NCBI GenBank assembly: GCA_001899445.1
Contig: MPOA01000006.1
Coordinates: 620,001 to 684,000, forward strand
DNA length: 64,000 nucleotides
Direction: 5' to 3'
Origin: Candidatus Desulfopertinax cowenii
Lineage (GTDB): Bacteria > Bacillota > Desulfotomaculia > Desulfotomaculales > Desulforudaceae
Within the stretch, counting starts at the first letter, position 1; each line of letters starts with the position of its first letter. Of the stretch, positions 9,167 through 16,557 are shown piece by piece. A program made the translations under genes and the position numbers. The notes below the pieces were generated by a model, which did not search any database, had not been told where the DNA came from, and saw only the letters and a list, made by a program, of their open reading frames with translations.

Positions 9167-10027
9167 TCAGGAGTCAGAATTCTTTTGCGCGGCGATGACC
9201 CGCTCCCGGCCGGCCAGGTCGTACAGGAGGTGGCTTCTCCAGGACGGGGCGTCGGCCAAGGCGAGCGCAGCCCGCCCCTGCCCGGGGCCGATCTCGAAGA
9301 GAAGGTGTCCACCGGGCCGCAGCAGGCGGTGGGCCTGCGGCACAAGCCGCCGGTAATGGTCCAGTCCGTCCGGGCCGCCATCGAGGGCCGGGCGCGGCTC
9401 GGCCCGCACCTCGGGGGGTAGGGTGCCCAGTTCGCCGGTAGGAATGTAGGGCAGGTTGGCGAGCACCAGGTCCACCCTGCCGGCCAGGGCGGCCGGTACC
9501 GGTTTTAGCAGGTCGCCGCGGAAAAACGCGACGGTCACGCCGTGGCGGCGCGCGTTCTCCCGCGCTAGGGAAAGGGCCTCCCCGGAGATGTCCGTGGCCA
9601 TTACGCGGGCGGCCGGGAGCAGCCGGGCCAGGCTCACCGCCACCGCCCCGGTGCCGGTGCCCACGTCCACGGCTAGCGGCTCCGAGGTGTCCGCCAGGAG
9701 GCGGACGCCATTCTCCACCAGGAGTTCGGTCTCCGGCCGGGGGACCAGTACGCCGGGGCGGACCAGGAAGTCTAAGCCCATGAATTCCCGGTGCCCGGTG
9801 AGGTAGGCCGCCGGCTGCCCCGCCCGCCGGGCGGCCACCTGCTGCCGGAACCGCTCCCGTTCGCCGGCGGCCAGGGGGCGCTCCGGCTCCCGGTACAGGC
9901 CGGCCCGGTCGCAGCCGAGCACGGCGGCCAGCAGGACCGCCGCGTCCAGCCCCGGCGTCTTTACCCCGGCGGTCCGAAGTTCCGTCCGCGCCCAGTCCAG
10001 CGCCTCCCGCACCGTCTTCATCCACAT
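9167..10027 (-). CDS. prmC: Release factor glutamine methyltransferase, NLPY variant
   Basis: Methylates the Gln of the GGQ motif in peptide-chain release factors. The 286 residues have the N-terminal helical domain and a Rossmann-type SAM domain with VDVGTGTGAVAVSLA near residue 120. The catalytic tetrapeptide, NPPY in most PrmC proteins, reads NLPY here (ANLPYIPTGEL), because the second codon is CTG. The Asn and Tyr that hold the glutamine amide are kept, so activity is likely. In most Firmicutes prmC directly follows prfA; here an accessory island of about 2 kb separates them. Confidence 0.92.
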   Translation of the reverse strand: MWMKTVREALDWARTELRTAGVKTPGLDAAVLLAAVLGCDRAGLYREPERPLAAGERERFRQQVAARRAGQPAAYLTGHREFMGLDFLVRPGVLVPRPETELLVENGVRLLADTSEPLAVDVGTGTGAVAVSLARLLPAARVMATDISGEALSLARENARRHGVTVAFFRGDLLKPVPAALAGRVDLVLANLPYIPTGELGTLPPEVRAEPRPALDGGPDGLDHYRRLVPQAHRLLRPGGHLLFEIGPGQGRAALALADAPSWRSHLLYDLAGRERVIAAQKNSDS

Positions 10028-10050
10028 TCACCTCAATAAAGAACAGACTA

Positions 10051-10135
10051 ACCCTTTAGCACTCTCCCCCTCCAAGTGCCAGAAAAGGGGACAGGCTACT
10101 TTTTTAGCACTCATTATCCTTAAGTGCTAAAGAGG
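10051..10135. repeat. REP-like palindromic element B (flanking the transposase)
   Basis: Two adjacent stem-loops. One is perfect: TTTAGCACT (10103-10111) with AGTGCTAAA (10123-10131). The other is degenerate, TTAGCACT (10056-10063) with AGTGCCAG (10075-10082). Between them lies GGGGACAGGCTAC (10087-10099), the outer arm shared with elements A and C. The element ends 8 bases before the stop of the transposase gene, as expected for REP sequences next to their cognate RAYT gene. Confidence 0.85.
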
Positions 10136-10143
10136 GGTGAATT

Positions 10144-10812
10144 TTAAATAACCCCCTTTCTCGGCCGACCCCGCGGTCTTAAGGTAGATTCCAGCCTCAA
10201 TTCTCTCACCGCTTTGAGCTGCCACCGTGGTGAACCGTAAGGAGCTTGACGGGTAACGCTTGTACGAAGCCTGTCCAGTTCCTTGTCCGCCAAAGGCTCA
10301 TCTACATATTTACCCCAATCCGCGGGTAACTCTATGGGGATTTCGCCTACCAAAAAACGCGCACTCATCCCGATTCTCTCTCTGTGGGATGACCACCGCC
10401 AGTCTCCTGCCGAGTCCACCAGTCCAGCCCTTACCGGATTGCCTTCAACGTATCTTAACACCGTTAAAAGGTGATCGTCATCTTGCACGATAAAGCTCTT
10501 AAACCGCCCTTGCCATACGTGCCCGCTGGTTTCATAGTGCTGGTGATAACGGCGAACATGACTCGTCATCAACCATTGCATCCACTTGCTTAACTCGTTG
10601 CCCTGCTCCGGCTGCAACACAAGGTGAAAATGGTTCGCCATTAAGCAATACGCAAAAAGTTTAACACCCGGGTACCTTTCCTTCGCTTCCCGCATGAGGT
10701 CGAGAAAAACCCGGTAATCCTGGTCTTTGCGAAAGACTATCTGTTTACCGTTTCCACGATTCAACACGTGGTAAATGTAGCCGTCCGCCAGGCCACGTGC
10801 AATTCTCGGCAT
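10144..10812 (-). CDS. REP-associated tyrosine transposase (RAYT, Y1/HUH family)
   Basis: A 222-residue transposase_17-type protein related to IS200/IS605 TnpA. It has the HUH metal motif HFH at residues 61-63 (preceded by YCLMAN) and the family motif RYVEGNPVRAGLV, whose Tyr121 is the probable nucleophile. RAYTs act on single-stranded REP hairpins and are usually single-copy domesticated genes. The start at ATG 10810-10812 opens MPRIARG, the normal family N-terminus, with AGAGG before it; 31 extra upstream codons were discarded. It is bounded by REP-like palindromes and sits between prmC and prfA, a chromosomal core position. Confidence 0.92.
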   Translation of the reverse strand: MPRIARGLADGYIYHVLNRGNGKQIVFRKDQDYRVFLDLMREAKERYPGVKLFAYCLMANHFHLVLQPEQGNELSKWMQWLMTSHVRRYHQHYETSGHVWQGRFKSFIVQDDDHLLTVLRYVEGNPVRAGLVDSAGDWRWSSHRERIGMSARFLVGEIPIELPADWGKYVDEPLADKELDRLRTSVTRQAPYGSPRWQLKAVRELRLESTLRPRGRPRKGVI

Positions 10813-10895
10813 CGGAACCTCTGCCCCCCGAAGGCTGTTTTCTTGAAAAGATTTGGTTGATTTTCCTCTTTCGAGCAAAGTAAGTCTAACGGTTA

Positions 10896-11318
10896 TCAAG
10901 CACAAAATAACGCTGAACGAGATAACCGATGAATTCTTCGAAGTAGGAAAGGTTCTGATGCAAGATTTAGGTAGGCTTCCCGTGGGCTGACTTCATCGTA
11001 CAAATGTACGGCGCGGTTGCGGAACCTAACCATTTGCTGCGCCGTTTCCACGAAACTATGCGGGATAATGCCCCCGGCCGCCAAGAACTTGAATGTTTCC
11101 GCGTAGGTTTTCGGAAAGCCCAACCGTTCGGCGGCCACAATGTGGCTGGCGGCATCGATCATCGCCTCGATGGCGACCTGCAACTCACGAACGGAGGCGT
11201 TGAAATGCAGGCTACTTTCAATGAATTCGTTTTCCGGCATACGGGCCGTTTGTCGCAGCAGACGCAGGTTCTCTTCGATAAAAGCAATCTTCTGCCGCAG
11301 TTTATTTTTGTTTACCAT
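10896..11318 (-). CDS. hepT: HepT-like HEPN toxin (DUF86)
   Basis: A 140-residue all-helical HEPN protein. The RNase motif RX4H is present as Arg100 to His105, followed by Tyr107 (RNRAVHLYDEV), the signature of HepT toxins. In the studied HepT/MntA systems the MNT partner poly-AMPylates this Tyr and silences the RNase. The gene overlaps the 3' end of mntA by 17 bases, giving the usual antitoxin-then-toxin operon. ATG at 11316-11318 opens MVNKNKLRQ. It lies in the accessory island between prmC and prfA. Confidence 0.9.
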   Translation of the reverse strand: MVNKNKLRQKIAFIEENLRLLRQTARMPENEFIESSLHFNASVRELQVAIEAMIDAASHIVAAERLGFPKTYAETFKFLAAGGIIPHSFVETAQQMVRFRNRAVHLYDEVSPREAYLNLASEPFLLRRIHRLSRSALFCA

Positions 11319-11769
11319 GCAAGTAAGCCTCCCGCAAGGACCGGTCGTATTCACGGCAAAAGGCTTGAAAATCGAAGGCAAAATCGGGGTAGCGCTTAAT
11401 TACTTGTTCGATAAAATCCCAATGCTCTTCGGCGTTTCTGGACCGCTCGTAAAGCAGGCGACCGGTAGCGAGAATCTCGTGTTGAAGTACTACCGGAACA
11501 CTGTTCAGGATGACCACGTTCACGTCTTCTTCTCCGGCAATGTCAATCACGGCGGACTGTATGTTGAGGTACCGGCGAAAGTCGTGCTGCAAGCCGCGGC
11601 GCAGCAAAATGCCGAGGTCAACGTCGCTGAGCACGGTTTGCACGGCGGTTCCGTAGGAACCGTAAAGATAGGCAGCGACGATGTCCGGGTTTTCGGCCAG
11701 GTATTGGTGGAGAGCCGGTAGCCGACGCTCAATATTGATCATCCGTAATTTCCGGGAGAATCTGACCAT
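11302..11769 (-). CDS. mntA: MntA-like minimal nucleotidyltransferase antitoxin
   Basis: A 155-residue protein of the MNT/polymerase-beta superfamily. The active-site motif GSX10DXD is complete: Gly37-Ser38, Asp49 and Asp51 (LYGSYG ... LSDVDLGILL). Such proteins AMPylate the neighbouring HEPN toxin and so act as antitoxins. It starts at 11769 or at the internal ATG at 11742; a GGAGGGAG element precedes the first. The downstream gene is the HepT partner. Biochemical pairing is inferred from motif and overlap. Confidence 0.88.
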   Translation of the reverse strand: MVRFSRKLRMINIERRLPALHQYLAENPDIVAAYLYGSYGTAVQTVLSDVDLGILLRRGLQHDFRRYLNIQSAVIDIAGEEDVNVVILNSVPVVLQHEILATGRLLYERSRNAEEHWDFIEQVIKRYPDFAFDFQAFCREYDRSLREAYLHGKQK

Positions 11770-11955
11770 TGCTTTTGGATTTTGCTCCCTCCGAAATAAA
11801 ATAAACCTGCTTTTCCTTACTCCGGTGGGCGGTGATAAATCAGTGCAAGCAGCGCCCTCCCAGTGTTTCTTCCGGGCTACTTGACATTTTGTGCCATTAC
11901 ACTCGCGTTTACCTTATCATTCAAAACCCCGTCGGTCAAGGACAAAAACCGCCAA

Positions 11956-12063
11956 GGGACAGGCCAAGGTTAGCACTCAATTCGCCGGAGTACTAAAAAA
12001 GTAGCCTGTCCCCTTTATTGGCAGTCGAGGATGGTGAGTGCTAAAAAAGTAGCCTGTCCCCTT
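11956..12063. repeat. REP-like palindromic element C (upstream of the TA pair, at the prfA 3' end)
   Basis: One complete hairpin (GGGACAGGC at 11956-11964 pairing with GCCTGTCCC at 12004-12012, inner TTAGCACT/AGTACTAA) is followed by a second right half-unit, GTGCTAAAAAAGTAGCC and TGTCCCCTTT at 12038-12063. The two right halves are almost identical over about 25 bases. The last copy abuts the prfA stop codon. The rest of the gap 11770-11955 shows no gene; a TTGACA at 11881 on the plus strand lacks a matching -10 box. Confidence 0.85.
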
Positions 12064-13134
12064 TTAGCCGTCGAGGGCTTTGAGTCTTTCGGCCTGGTCG
12101 TTGGTGACCAGGGCGTCAATCAGTTCGTGCAGATCGCCCTGGAGCACGTCCTCCAGGCGGTAAAGGGTGAGGTTTAACCGGTGGTCGGTGACCCGGTTCT
12201 GCGGAAAGTTGTAGGTGCGGATGCGTTCGCTGCGGTCGCCGGTGCCCACCTGGGTTTTGCGGACTGAGGCGATTTTCTCCTGCTGCTCCCGTTGGGCCTT
12301 GTCCAAGAGGCGCGCCCGGAGCACTTTCATGGCCTTGTCCCGGTTCTTGTGCTGGGACTTCTCGTCCTGGCAGCTGACCACGATCCCGGTGGGCAGGTGG
12401 GTGATCCGCACTGCCGACTGGGTGGTGTTCACCGACTGACCACCGGGGCCGGTGGCACAGAACACGTCGATCCGGAGTTCCTCCGGCTTGATGTCCACGT
12501 CGACCTCCTCGGCCTCGGGCAGCACGGCGACGGTGGCGGCCGAGGTGTGAATCCGCCCGCCGGACTCGGTGGTGGGTACACGCTGGACGCGGTGGACACC
12601 GCTCTCGAACTTCAAAGCGCTGAACGCCCCCCAGCCCTCCAGCAGCACGATCACTTCCTTGAACCCGCCCAGGTCGGTCTCGCTGGCGCTCAGGATTTCC
12701 GCCCGCCAGCCGCGGCGCTCGGCGTAGCGCAGGTACATGCGCAAAAGATCCCCCGCAAACAGTGCCGCCTCCTCCCCGCCGGTACCGGCCCGGATTTCGA
12801 TGATCACGTTCCTTTCGTCGTTGGGGTCCTTGGGCAAAAGCAGCACCCGGAGCCGCTGCCGGAGTTCTTCCTCCCGGGCCTCCAGCTCTTCCAGCTCAGT
12901 TTCGGCCAACTCGCGGAACTCGGGGTCCTGCTCCTCCCGGAGTAGCTCCCGGGTCGCCTCCATCTCGGCGGCCACCTTCTTATATTCCCGGTAGACGGTG
13001 ACCACGTTCTCGATTTCGGCGTGGCTTTTCATGTAACCCCGCCAGCGTTCATGGTCGGCGATCACCGCCGGATCACTGATCAGTTTGTTCAGTTCCTCGT
13101 AGCGCTCTTCAAGATGCTCCAGCTTCGCGAACAT
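12064..13134 (-). CDS. prfA: Peptide chain release factor 1
   Basis: Terminates translation at UAA and UAG. The 356 residues are normal length. The peptidyl hydrolysis motif GGQ is present in [17 protein letters not shown], and the anticodon-mimicking tripeptide region lies in domain 2 after [19 protein letters not shown]. Its ATG at 13132-13134 follows GAGGGAGAATACC, a good ribosome site. It overlaps the 3' end of the DUF1385 gene by 26 bases, so the two are coupled. Its modifying enzyme prmC is encoded about 2 kb downstream. Confidence 0.98.
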   Translation of the reverse strand: MFAKLEHLEERYEELNKLISDPAVIADHERWRGYMKSHAEIENVVTVYREYKKVAAEMEATRELLREEQDPEFRELAETELEELEAREEELRQRLRVLLLPKDPNDERNVIIEIRAGTGGEEAALFAGDLLRMYLRYAERRGWRAEILSASETDLGGFKEVIVLLEGWGAFSALKFESGVHRVQRVPTTESGGRIHTSAATVAVLPEAEEVDVDIKPEELRIDVFCATGPGGQSVNTTQSAVRITHLPTGIVVSCQDEKSQHKNRDKAMKVLRARLLDKAQREQQEKIASVRKTQVGTGDRSERIRTYNFPQNRVTDHRLNLTLYRLEDVLQGDLHELIDALVTNDQAERLKALDG

Positions 13135-14011
13135 GGTATTCTCCCTCTTCTCTCGCCCGCACGGCCTCAAAGGCGCGGATTGCCACCTCCACTTGGCCGT
13201 GGTCGGGCTCTCTGGTGGTCAGTTTCTGCACGGCCAGACCCGGCGTCAAGAGCAGCCGGCTCAGGGGAAACCGGGCGTAGCGGGCCATGAGCTTGATCAT
13301 TTCGTAAGCCACGCCGGCCACCACCGGCAGCAGCAGCACCCGGGAGGCTACGCGCCACCACAGGGGGTCGGTGGCCATAAAACTGAAGATGAACACCTTC
13401 AGGATGATCACCAGCAGAATGAAGCTGGTGCCGCAGCGCGGGTGCAGGGCGGAGTAGCGCTGTACTTCGCCGCTCTCCAGCTTCGCCCCCGCCTCGTAGG
13501 CGTTGATCACCTTGTGCTCGGCCCCGTGATACTGGAACACCCGCCGGATGTCGGGCAAAAGGCCCACGCCGGCCACGTAGGCCAAAAAGGCGGCCACCCG
13601 GATGAGCCCCTCGATCACGTTCTGGCCGACGTTATCCGCCACCAGCGGCGTCAGCAGATGGGCTAGAAAAACGGGCAGGACGATGAACAGGCCGATGGCC
13701 AGCCCGAAGGCGAGCGCCACGGTGCCCGCCATCTCCAGCGGGGTGATCGGCTTTTCCTCCTCGGCGGTGGCCTTGGCGGCCGAAAAGGAGAGGGCCTTGA
13801 TCCCGATAACCAGGGACTCGATCAGGACCACCGTGCCGCGCACCAGGGGCCACTTCAAAAAAGGATAGCGCGCGGTGACGGTCCCCACCGGGCGCGTTTC
13901 CACCTCGATGGTGTTGTCGGGACCGCGGACGGCCACTGCCCAAGTGGAGGGCCCGCGCATCATGACCCCTTCGATGACGGCCTGGCCCCCGTAGTTGAAT
14001 TTCTTCGGCAT
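13109..14011 (-). CDS. DUF1385 (YqhQ-type) membrane protein
   Basis: A 300-residue protein of the conserved, uncharacterised DUF1385 family. The signature N-terminus [16 protein letters not shown] is present from residue 5, and the second conserved block [16 protein letters not shown] and LHPRCGTSF lies near residues 165-200. Four or more hydrophobic segments indicate an integral membrane protein. The family is commonly placed between rpmE and prfA in Clostridia. No function can be derived from the sequence. Confidence 0.9.
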   Translation of the reverse strand: MPKKFNYGGQAVIEGVMMRGPSTWAVAVRGPDNTIEVETRPVGTVTARYPFLKWPLVRGTVVLIESLVIGIKALSFSAAKATAEEEKPITPLEMAGTVALAFGLAIGLFIVLPVFLAHLLTPLVADNVGQNVIEGLIRVAAFLAYVAGVGLLPDIRRVFQYHGAEHKVINAYEAGAKLESGEVQRYSALHPRCGTSFILLVIILKVFIFSFMATDPLWWRVASRVLLLPVVAGVAYEMIKLMARYARFPLSRLLLTPGLAVQKLTTREPDHGQVEVAIRAFEAVRAREEGEYHVREAGAS

Positions 14012-14035
14012 TCGTTTCTCTCCCAACCAGTAAGC

Positions 14036-14062
14036 AGATAGCAGAGCGTCGCTCTGCTATCT
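14036..14062. repeat. 13-bp perfect inverted repeat between rpmE and the DUF1385 gene
   Basis: AGATAGCAGAGCG and its exact complement CGCTCTGCTATCT are separated by a single base, so the RNA stem would have a small loop. No U-tract follows on either strand, so it is not a standard terminator. It lies in the 73-base gap between rpmE and the next gene and could be an mRNA processing or stabilising element, which would let L31 be made in excess of the downstream products. Confidence 0.6.
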
Positions 14063-14084
14063 CGGTACCGGCTATAGTTCGGGG

Positions 14085-14285
14085 TTACTTGCTAAGCCCG
14101 TACTTCCGGCGGAACTTGTCGGCCCGGCCGTAGGTTTCGACTGTCCGCTGCATCCCCGTGTAGAAGGGGTGGCACTTGGAGCAGATGTCCACGCGCATTT
14201 CCTTCTTGGTGGAGCCGACCTCGAACTTCGCCCCGCACACGCAAACGATCTTCGCTTTCTGGTAAGCGGGGTGAATTTTCTTCAT
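14085..14285 (-). CDS. rpmE: Ribosomal protein L31 (zinc-binding form)
   Basis: Large-subunit ribosomal protein of 66 residues. It has the C+ form: CVCG near residues 15-18 and [10 protein letters not shown] near 35-44 form the zinc site. Starts [10 protein letters not shown], the normal family opening, at ATG 14283-14285 after a GAGG-type site. The gene rpmE next to rho and prfA is a standard Firmicute arrangement; here rho is displaced by about 11 kb by the antiporter operon and three other genes. Confidence 0.97.
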   Translation of the reverse strand: MKKIHPAYQKAKIVCVCGAKFEVGSTKKEMRVDICSKCHPFYTGMQRTVETYGRADKFRRKYGLSK

Positions 14286-14526
14286 AACGCTGTCACCTCT
14301 TTCCGTCCGGGTCTCAAACGCCGCAACGCGCGCTTGCGCCAACGCTCCGATCGCTTTCCTGGACCAAATTGGTGCGCTTTGCGCCCGCAGCGCTTATATA
14401 TTAGCATGCCAGCGGGTACATAGGCAAGAAAATGCCAGCGCCGCGATGCCCAAAATCACCGCGGCGCGAACGGCACGCAAGAATCCGGCGAAGCACAAAG
14501 CTTCAATCCGGTAAAGCCTGCCTTCC

Positions 14527-16326
14527 CTACACGATGGTTTGGTACAAGGCAATCGCCAGCAGCACGCCCACGAAGGCCAGGCTCAAGAGTACCGAGAACC
14601 CCGTCGAAACGCGGTGCCGGTCCTCATCGTACGCCACCTTCGCCGTCCACCCCTGCCGCTCCAGACTGCGGGCGGCCCGGTAGCTGGTGTTCCGCAAGAA
14701 GCCTACCGCCACCAGCAGCGGGTTATGCACGTAGGGCGCCGCGGCCTGGAACAGGGCACCGCCCCGGGCCTCCACCGCGCCCTTGACCTCGCGTAAGCCA
14801 GCGAGCGTCCACCCCAGTACCGCCGCTGCCGGTTTCCGGTAGAACCAGTCGGTATCCAGGGATATGGTGGGCTCGCCGCCGAGTTTGGCCAGGTAGAGCC
14901 AGAATCCCGCCGCAGTGGCCGTTAACAACTGAACCGTAACAATCACCTTTAGTGCGGCATACGGTTCGTAGGCCAGCGGGAAGGGCAACTTGGCGTATAA
15001 AAGCCCCGGGAAAACCCCATACAAGGTGCAGAGAAAAGCTCCGGCACCCATCGCCACGTACATATTGGCGGGGATTTTTTTCACGGGTAGTTTCTGGTGC
15101 CGGGTATTTTTATCGCCCACAAACATAAAGTACGGCAGCTTAAGTCCGGTATGCAAAAAGGTCCCTATACTGGCCAAGTGCAAGAGGATCCAAGCCCAGG
15201 GCAAGTCGGCCACCCCGCTTGAGTAAACCACAATCGATTTACTGATAAAACCGTTAAAAAGTGGGAACCCGGAGATGGAAAAGGCACCGATCATGTACAG
15301 AAAAACCACCCAGGGCATTGCCTTGGCAATACCACCCAATTCAGTGAGTTTGCTGCGGCCGGTAGCGTAAATCACGGCCCCGGCCCCCATAAAGAGCAGC
15401 GATTTATACAGGATATGGCTGAAAGCATGGGCAACACCGCCGTTCAAAGCCAGCTCGGTCCCAATACCCACCGCCGCTACCATGTAACCCACCTGGCTGA
15501 CAATATGGTAGGCCAGCAGGCGCCGGGCGTCGTTTTCCAGCACGGCGTAAACCACACCGTAGAGCGCCATGAACACCCCAAGCCAAATCAGGAGTTCGGT
15601 TCCCGGAAACACACGGACCAGGACACAAACGGCTACCTTAGTAGTAAAAGCACTTAAGAAAACACTGCCCGTCACCGTGCCTTCCGGGTAGGCGTCGGTA
15701 AGCCAGGCATGGAGCGGTACAATGGCCGCGTTAAGCCCCACCCCGATCAGGATCAGCCAAAAGGCCAGTCCCTCAGCACCGGTCAAGGCCGTAACAGCGA
15801 TACTTCCCTGGTCCATGATCAGCAGCAAAATCCCACCAAGCAATACGTTACCACCCAAGAAGTGCACCAAAGCGTAACGGAAACCAGCAGCCAGGGATTG
15901 CTGGGTACCACGGTACCAGATCAGGAACACCGAAGCGGCGGCCATTATCTCCCAGGCAAAAAACAAGGTCAACCAGTCACCGGCAAAAACCACACCCAGG
16001 GAACCGGCTGCGTACATCAGAGCGGCTACGTGCTCCCCGCAGGTCTTGACATGCAGGGCGTAGACCACTCCCAGCAAAGCCATAATGGAAAAAATGATTC
16101 CGAAGACCCTGGAGAGGGCATCCACCCGCAGAACCTGTAGTTCAAAGTTCAGAAACGGAACAGTCCATACTGCTCCCGCTGCTCCCGCTTGCAGGCTAAA
16201 TACCGCCAGCACGGCTAATGTCGGGCCGCCGAGCAGGCCGATGTACCGCCAGTGAGTGGGTAGAAGGTAAACCAACAACGCACCTGCAGCCAGAAAAATA
16301 GAAGGATGCATAATCAGTTCAAACAT
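14527..16326 (-). CDS. Third antiporter-like subunit (NuoL/MrpA/MrpD superfamily), TM7 lysine replaced
   Basis: A 599-residue polytopic protein of the proton-conducting membrane transporter superfamily. The TM5 glutamate is present (Glu126 in FFAWEIMAA), the TM8 lysine is present (Lys230 in FTTKVAVCV), and HILYKSLLF follows. The TM7 lysine, which the two sister subunits keep in GxxIK or GxxVK, is Asn199 here (GVGLNAAIVPLHAWL). A C-terminal hydrophilic region and an extra terminal helix (about 575-597) distinguish it from the sisters. Last gene of the operon; start ATG 16324-16326. It may be a modified ion channel subunit or have a structural role. Confidence 0.85.
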   Translation of the reverse strand: MFELIMHPSIFLAAGALLVYLLPTHWRYIGLLGGPTLAVLAVFSLQAGAAGAVWTVPFLNFELQVLRVDALSRVFGIIFSIMALLGVVYALHVKTCGEHVAALMYAAGSLGVVFAGDWLTLFFAWEIMAAASVFLIWYRGTQQSLAAGFRYALVHFLGGNVLLGGILLLIMDQGSIAVTALTGAEGLAFWLILIGVGLNAAIVPLHAWLTDAYPEGTVTGSVFLSAFTTKVAVCVLVRVFPGTELLIWLGVFMALYGVVYAVLENDARRLLAYHIVSQVGYMVAAVGIGTELALNGGVAHAFSHILYKSLLFMGAGAVIYATGRSKLTELGGIAKAMPWVVFLYMIGAFSISGFPLFNGFISKSIVVYSSGVADLPWAWILLHLASIGTFLHTGLKLPYFMFVGDKNTRHQKLPVKKIPANMYVAMGAGAFLCTLYGVFPGLLYAKLPFPLAYEPYAALKVIVTVQLLTATAAGFWLYLAKLGGEPTISLDTDWFYRKPAAAVLGWTLAGLREVKGAVEARGGALFQAAAPYVHNPLLVAVGFLRNTSYRAARSLERQGWTAKVAYDEDRHRVSTGFSVLLSLAFVGVLLAIALYQTIV

Positions 16327-16335
16327 GGGCAGCAA

Positions 16336-16557
16336 TCACCTTTTATCGTAGTATTGCTCGCCGCGCTGTACCCAGTACTTGCCCAGCGCCTTGGACACCC
16401 AAACAATGGCTATACAGCCCACTAGCCCAAAGACAAGATCGAAACCGTAGATCTTATCCCACCAGAATTTACCGTAAGCTGGCTCGCGGACCAAGAGATC
16501 CAGCACAAAACTGACCACGAACATACCCAGCATAAAAGCCAGCAGCCAGCGTTTCAC
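16336..16557 (-). CDS. Small two-helix membrane protein of the antiporter operon
   Basis: A 73-residue protein with two hydrophobic segments (about 3-18 and 40-58) separated by a charged, aromatic loop. It starts at the GTG at 16555-16557, with GGAGGAGGGG seven bases upstream, and overlaps the end of the second large subunit by 4 bases. I do not recognise a family. Its place between two large antiporter subunits suggests a small structural subunit of the complex. Confidence 0.7.
   Translation of the reverse strand: MKRWLLAFMLGMFVVSFVLDLLVREPAYGKFWWDKIYGFDLVFGLVGCIAIVWVSKALGKYWVQRGEQYYDKR

Noticed and set aside
11881-11910. TTGACA on the plus strand as promoter
   Set aside because: No -10 box at 16-18 bases and no plus-strand gene downstream.
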